Of a DNA stretch of 64,000 bases, positions 63,597 through 64,000 are shown piece by piece (position 1 is the first letter of the stretch; every line of letters begins with the position of its first letter). The DNA comes from Skeletonema tropicum (taxonomy: Eukaryota > Bacillariophyta > Thalassiosirophyceae > Thalassiosirales > Thalassiosiraceae), in contig CM074129.1 in assembly GCA_037178625.1 (NCBI GenBank), forward strand, positions 4,277,963-4,341,962, read 5' to 3'. The notes beneath the pieces are model-generated. The model saw only the letters and a list, made by a program, of their open reading frames with translations, did not search any database and had not been told where the DNA came from. The translations under genes were made by a program, and so were the position numbers.

Positions 63597-63929
63597 TTGT
63601 TGACAAAGGAACGCGTCAGGCTTTACGAACAGCTTGGAGGGCCTAGAGGCCTGCCACAAGTCAAGCATGTTATTGAACGTGAAGAGCCAGACCCGATTGT
63701 GAACAACAATAGAGAGCTTTTGCACGCTGGCTTTACCATGACTCAGGTTAAAGGATCTCGCAGCCGAGTTCCAAGAAGACGGAATGTTCAATCCGCCCAA
63801 AGCGATGATTATGAATATGACACTCCTGCCAGCTTGCAAACAACAGAAGGACATTGGTTTAGAAAAGAGTGTGCCAATGTATGGCAAATAGCGCAACACG
63901 AAGGTGCCCTTATGGCGCACAGAGGATAA
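63597..63929 (+). CDS. Hypothetical protein fragment
   Basis: A 110-codon open frame beginning with TTG; there is no ATG near the start, so it is probably an exon or a fragment. The composition is coding-like, with KERVRLYEQLGGPRGLPQ, a basic RSRVPRRRN segment and a Trp-containing C-terminus (EGHWFRKECANVWQ). No domain recognised. It lies 80 bp after the J-domain ORF on the same strand and could be part of the same decayed element. Confidence 0.3.
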   Translation: MLTKERVRLYEQLGGPRGLPQVKHVIEREEPDPIVNNNRELLHAGFTMTQVKGSRSRVPRRRNVQSAQSDDYEYDTPASLQTTEGHWFRKECANVWQIAQHEGALMAHRG

Positions 63930-64000
63930 ATACAAAGTAATATTCCAATCTACAATGTACAGCTATTGATTATTCTCTACAATACTGTCAAAAGAACAAT

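Noticed and set aside
63557..63630. tRNA-like opening GCGTAGCTCAGAGGCAGG
   Set aside because: It resembles a tRNA D-arm/A-box, but there is no matching acceptor stem, no anticodon arm, and no GGTTCRANNCC T-arm at the right distance.

Overview
This window looks like repeat-rich nuclear DNA of a microbial eukaryote, most likely a diatom or a related stramenopile. I infer this from a gene with a GT-AG spliceosomal intron, 5-bp-TSD Copia-type LTR retrotransposons with a VVDD reverse-transcriptase motif, a PiggyBac-type transposase, and RNase H plus zf-RVT-like retroelement fragments. Low gene density and stacked insertions fit the same picture. No rRNA, tRNA, CRISPR array or bacterial operon is visible. 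The species cannot be fixed from the sequence alone.

Layout. (i) 1-11294: copy A of a 5.3 kb LTR element with a largely non-coding interior (here family L). It is split by a gag-only LTR element (1116-3142, TSD GTACT) and by an inverted, 3'-truncated second copy (copy B, 6559-10725). (ii) 11295-15490: two terminal-inverted-repeat (TIR) elements, a 70-bp perfect palindrome and a strong hairpin. (iii) 15491-19025: the best host gene, an AAA/Orc1-like ATPase with a TPR-like C-terminal half and one 115-bp intron. (iv) 19026-28690: a stack of nested palindromic and TIR elements, several with 9-bp target duplications, plus a PiggyBac-type transposase gene flanked by two almost identical 1.57 kb direct repeats. 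(v) 28690-37080: non-coding DNA, a stand-alone Copia gag gene, and a 3.2 kb element with about 220-bp TIRs whose minus-strand ORFs I cannot assign to any family. (vi) 37080-45270: a 9-bp-TSD element invaded by an 8-bp-TSD element, then a young and apparently complete Copia element (38959-44236, identical LTRs, one 1592-aa gag-pol ORF). (vii) 45270-56760: broken RNase H/zf-RVT retroelement genes around complete family-L copy C (47703-53018). (viii) 56761-64000: family-L copy D, truncated and joined to a prolyl-4-hydroxylase-like gene that lacks the expected distal iron-binding histidine, then a broken J-domain ORF and a short hypothetical ORF.

How it fits together. Nearly all coding capacity belongs to mobile elements at different stages of decay. 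Two elements have gag without pol, and one has pol with a minimal gag. Insertion order can be read from nesting and target duplications. The target duplications of family-L copies A and C match across the window, which suggests that recombination between inverted copies has flipped intervening DNA. The strongest candidate for something undescribed is the long-TIR element at 33307-36484. The shuffled palindromic 9-bp-TSD family and the AAAACGGCAC palindrome cluster come next.
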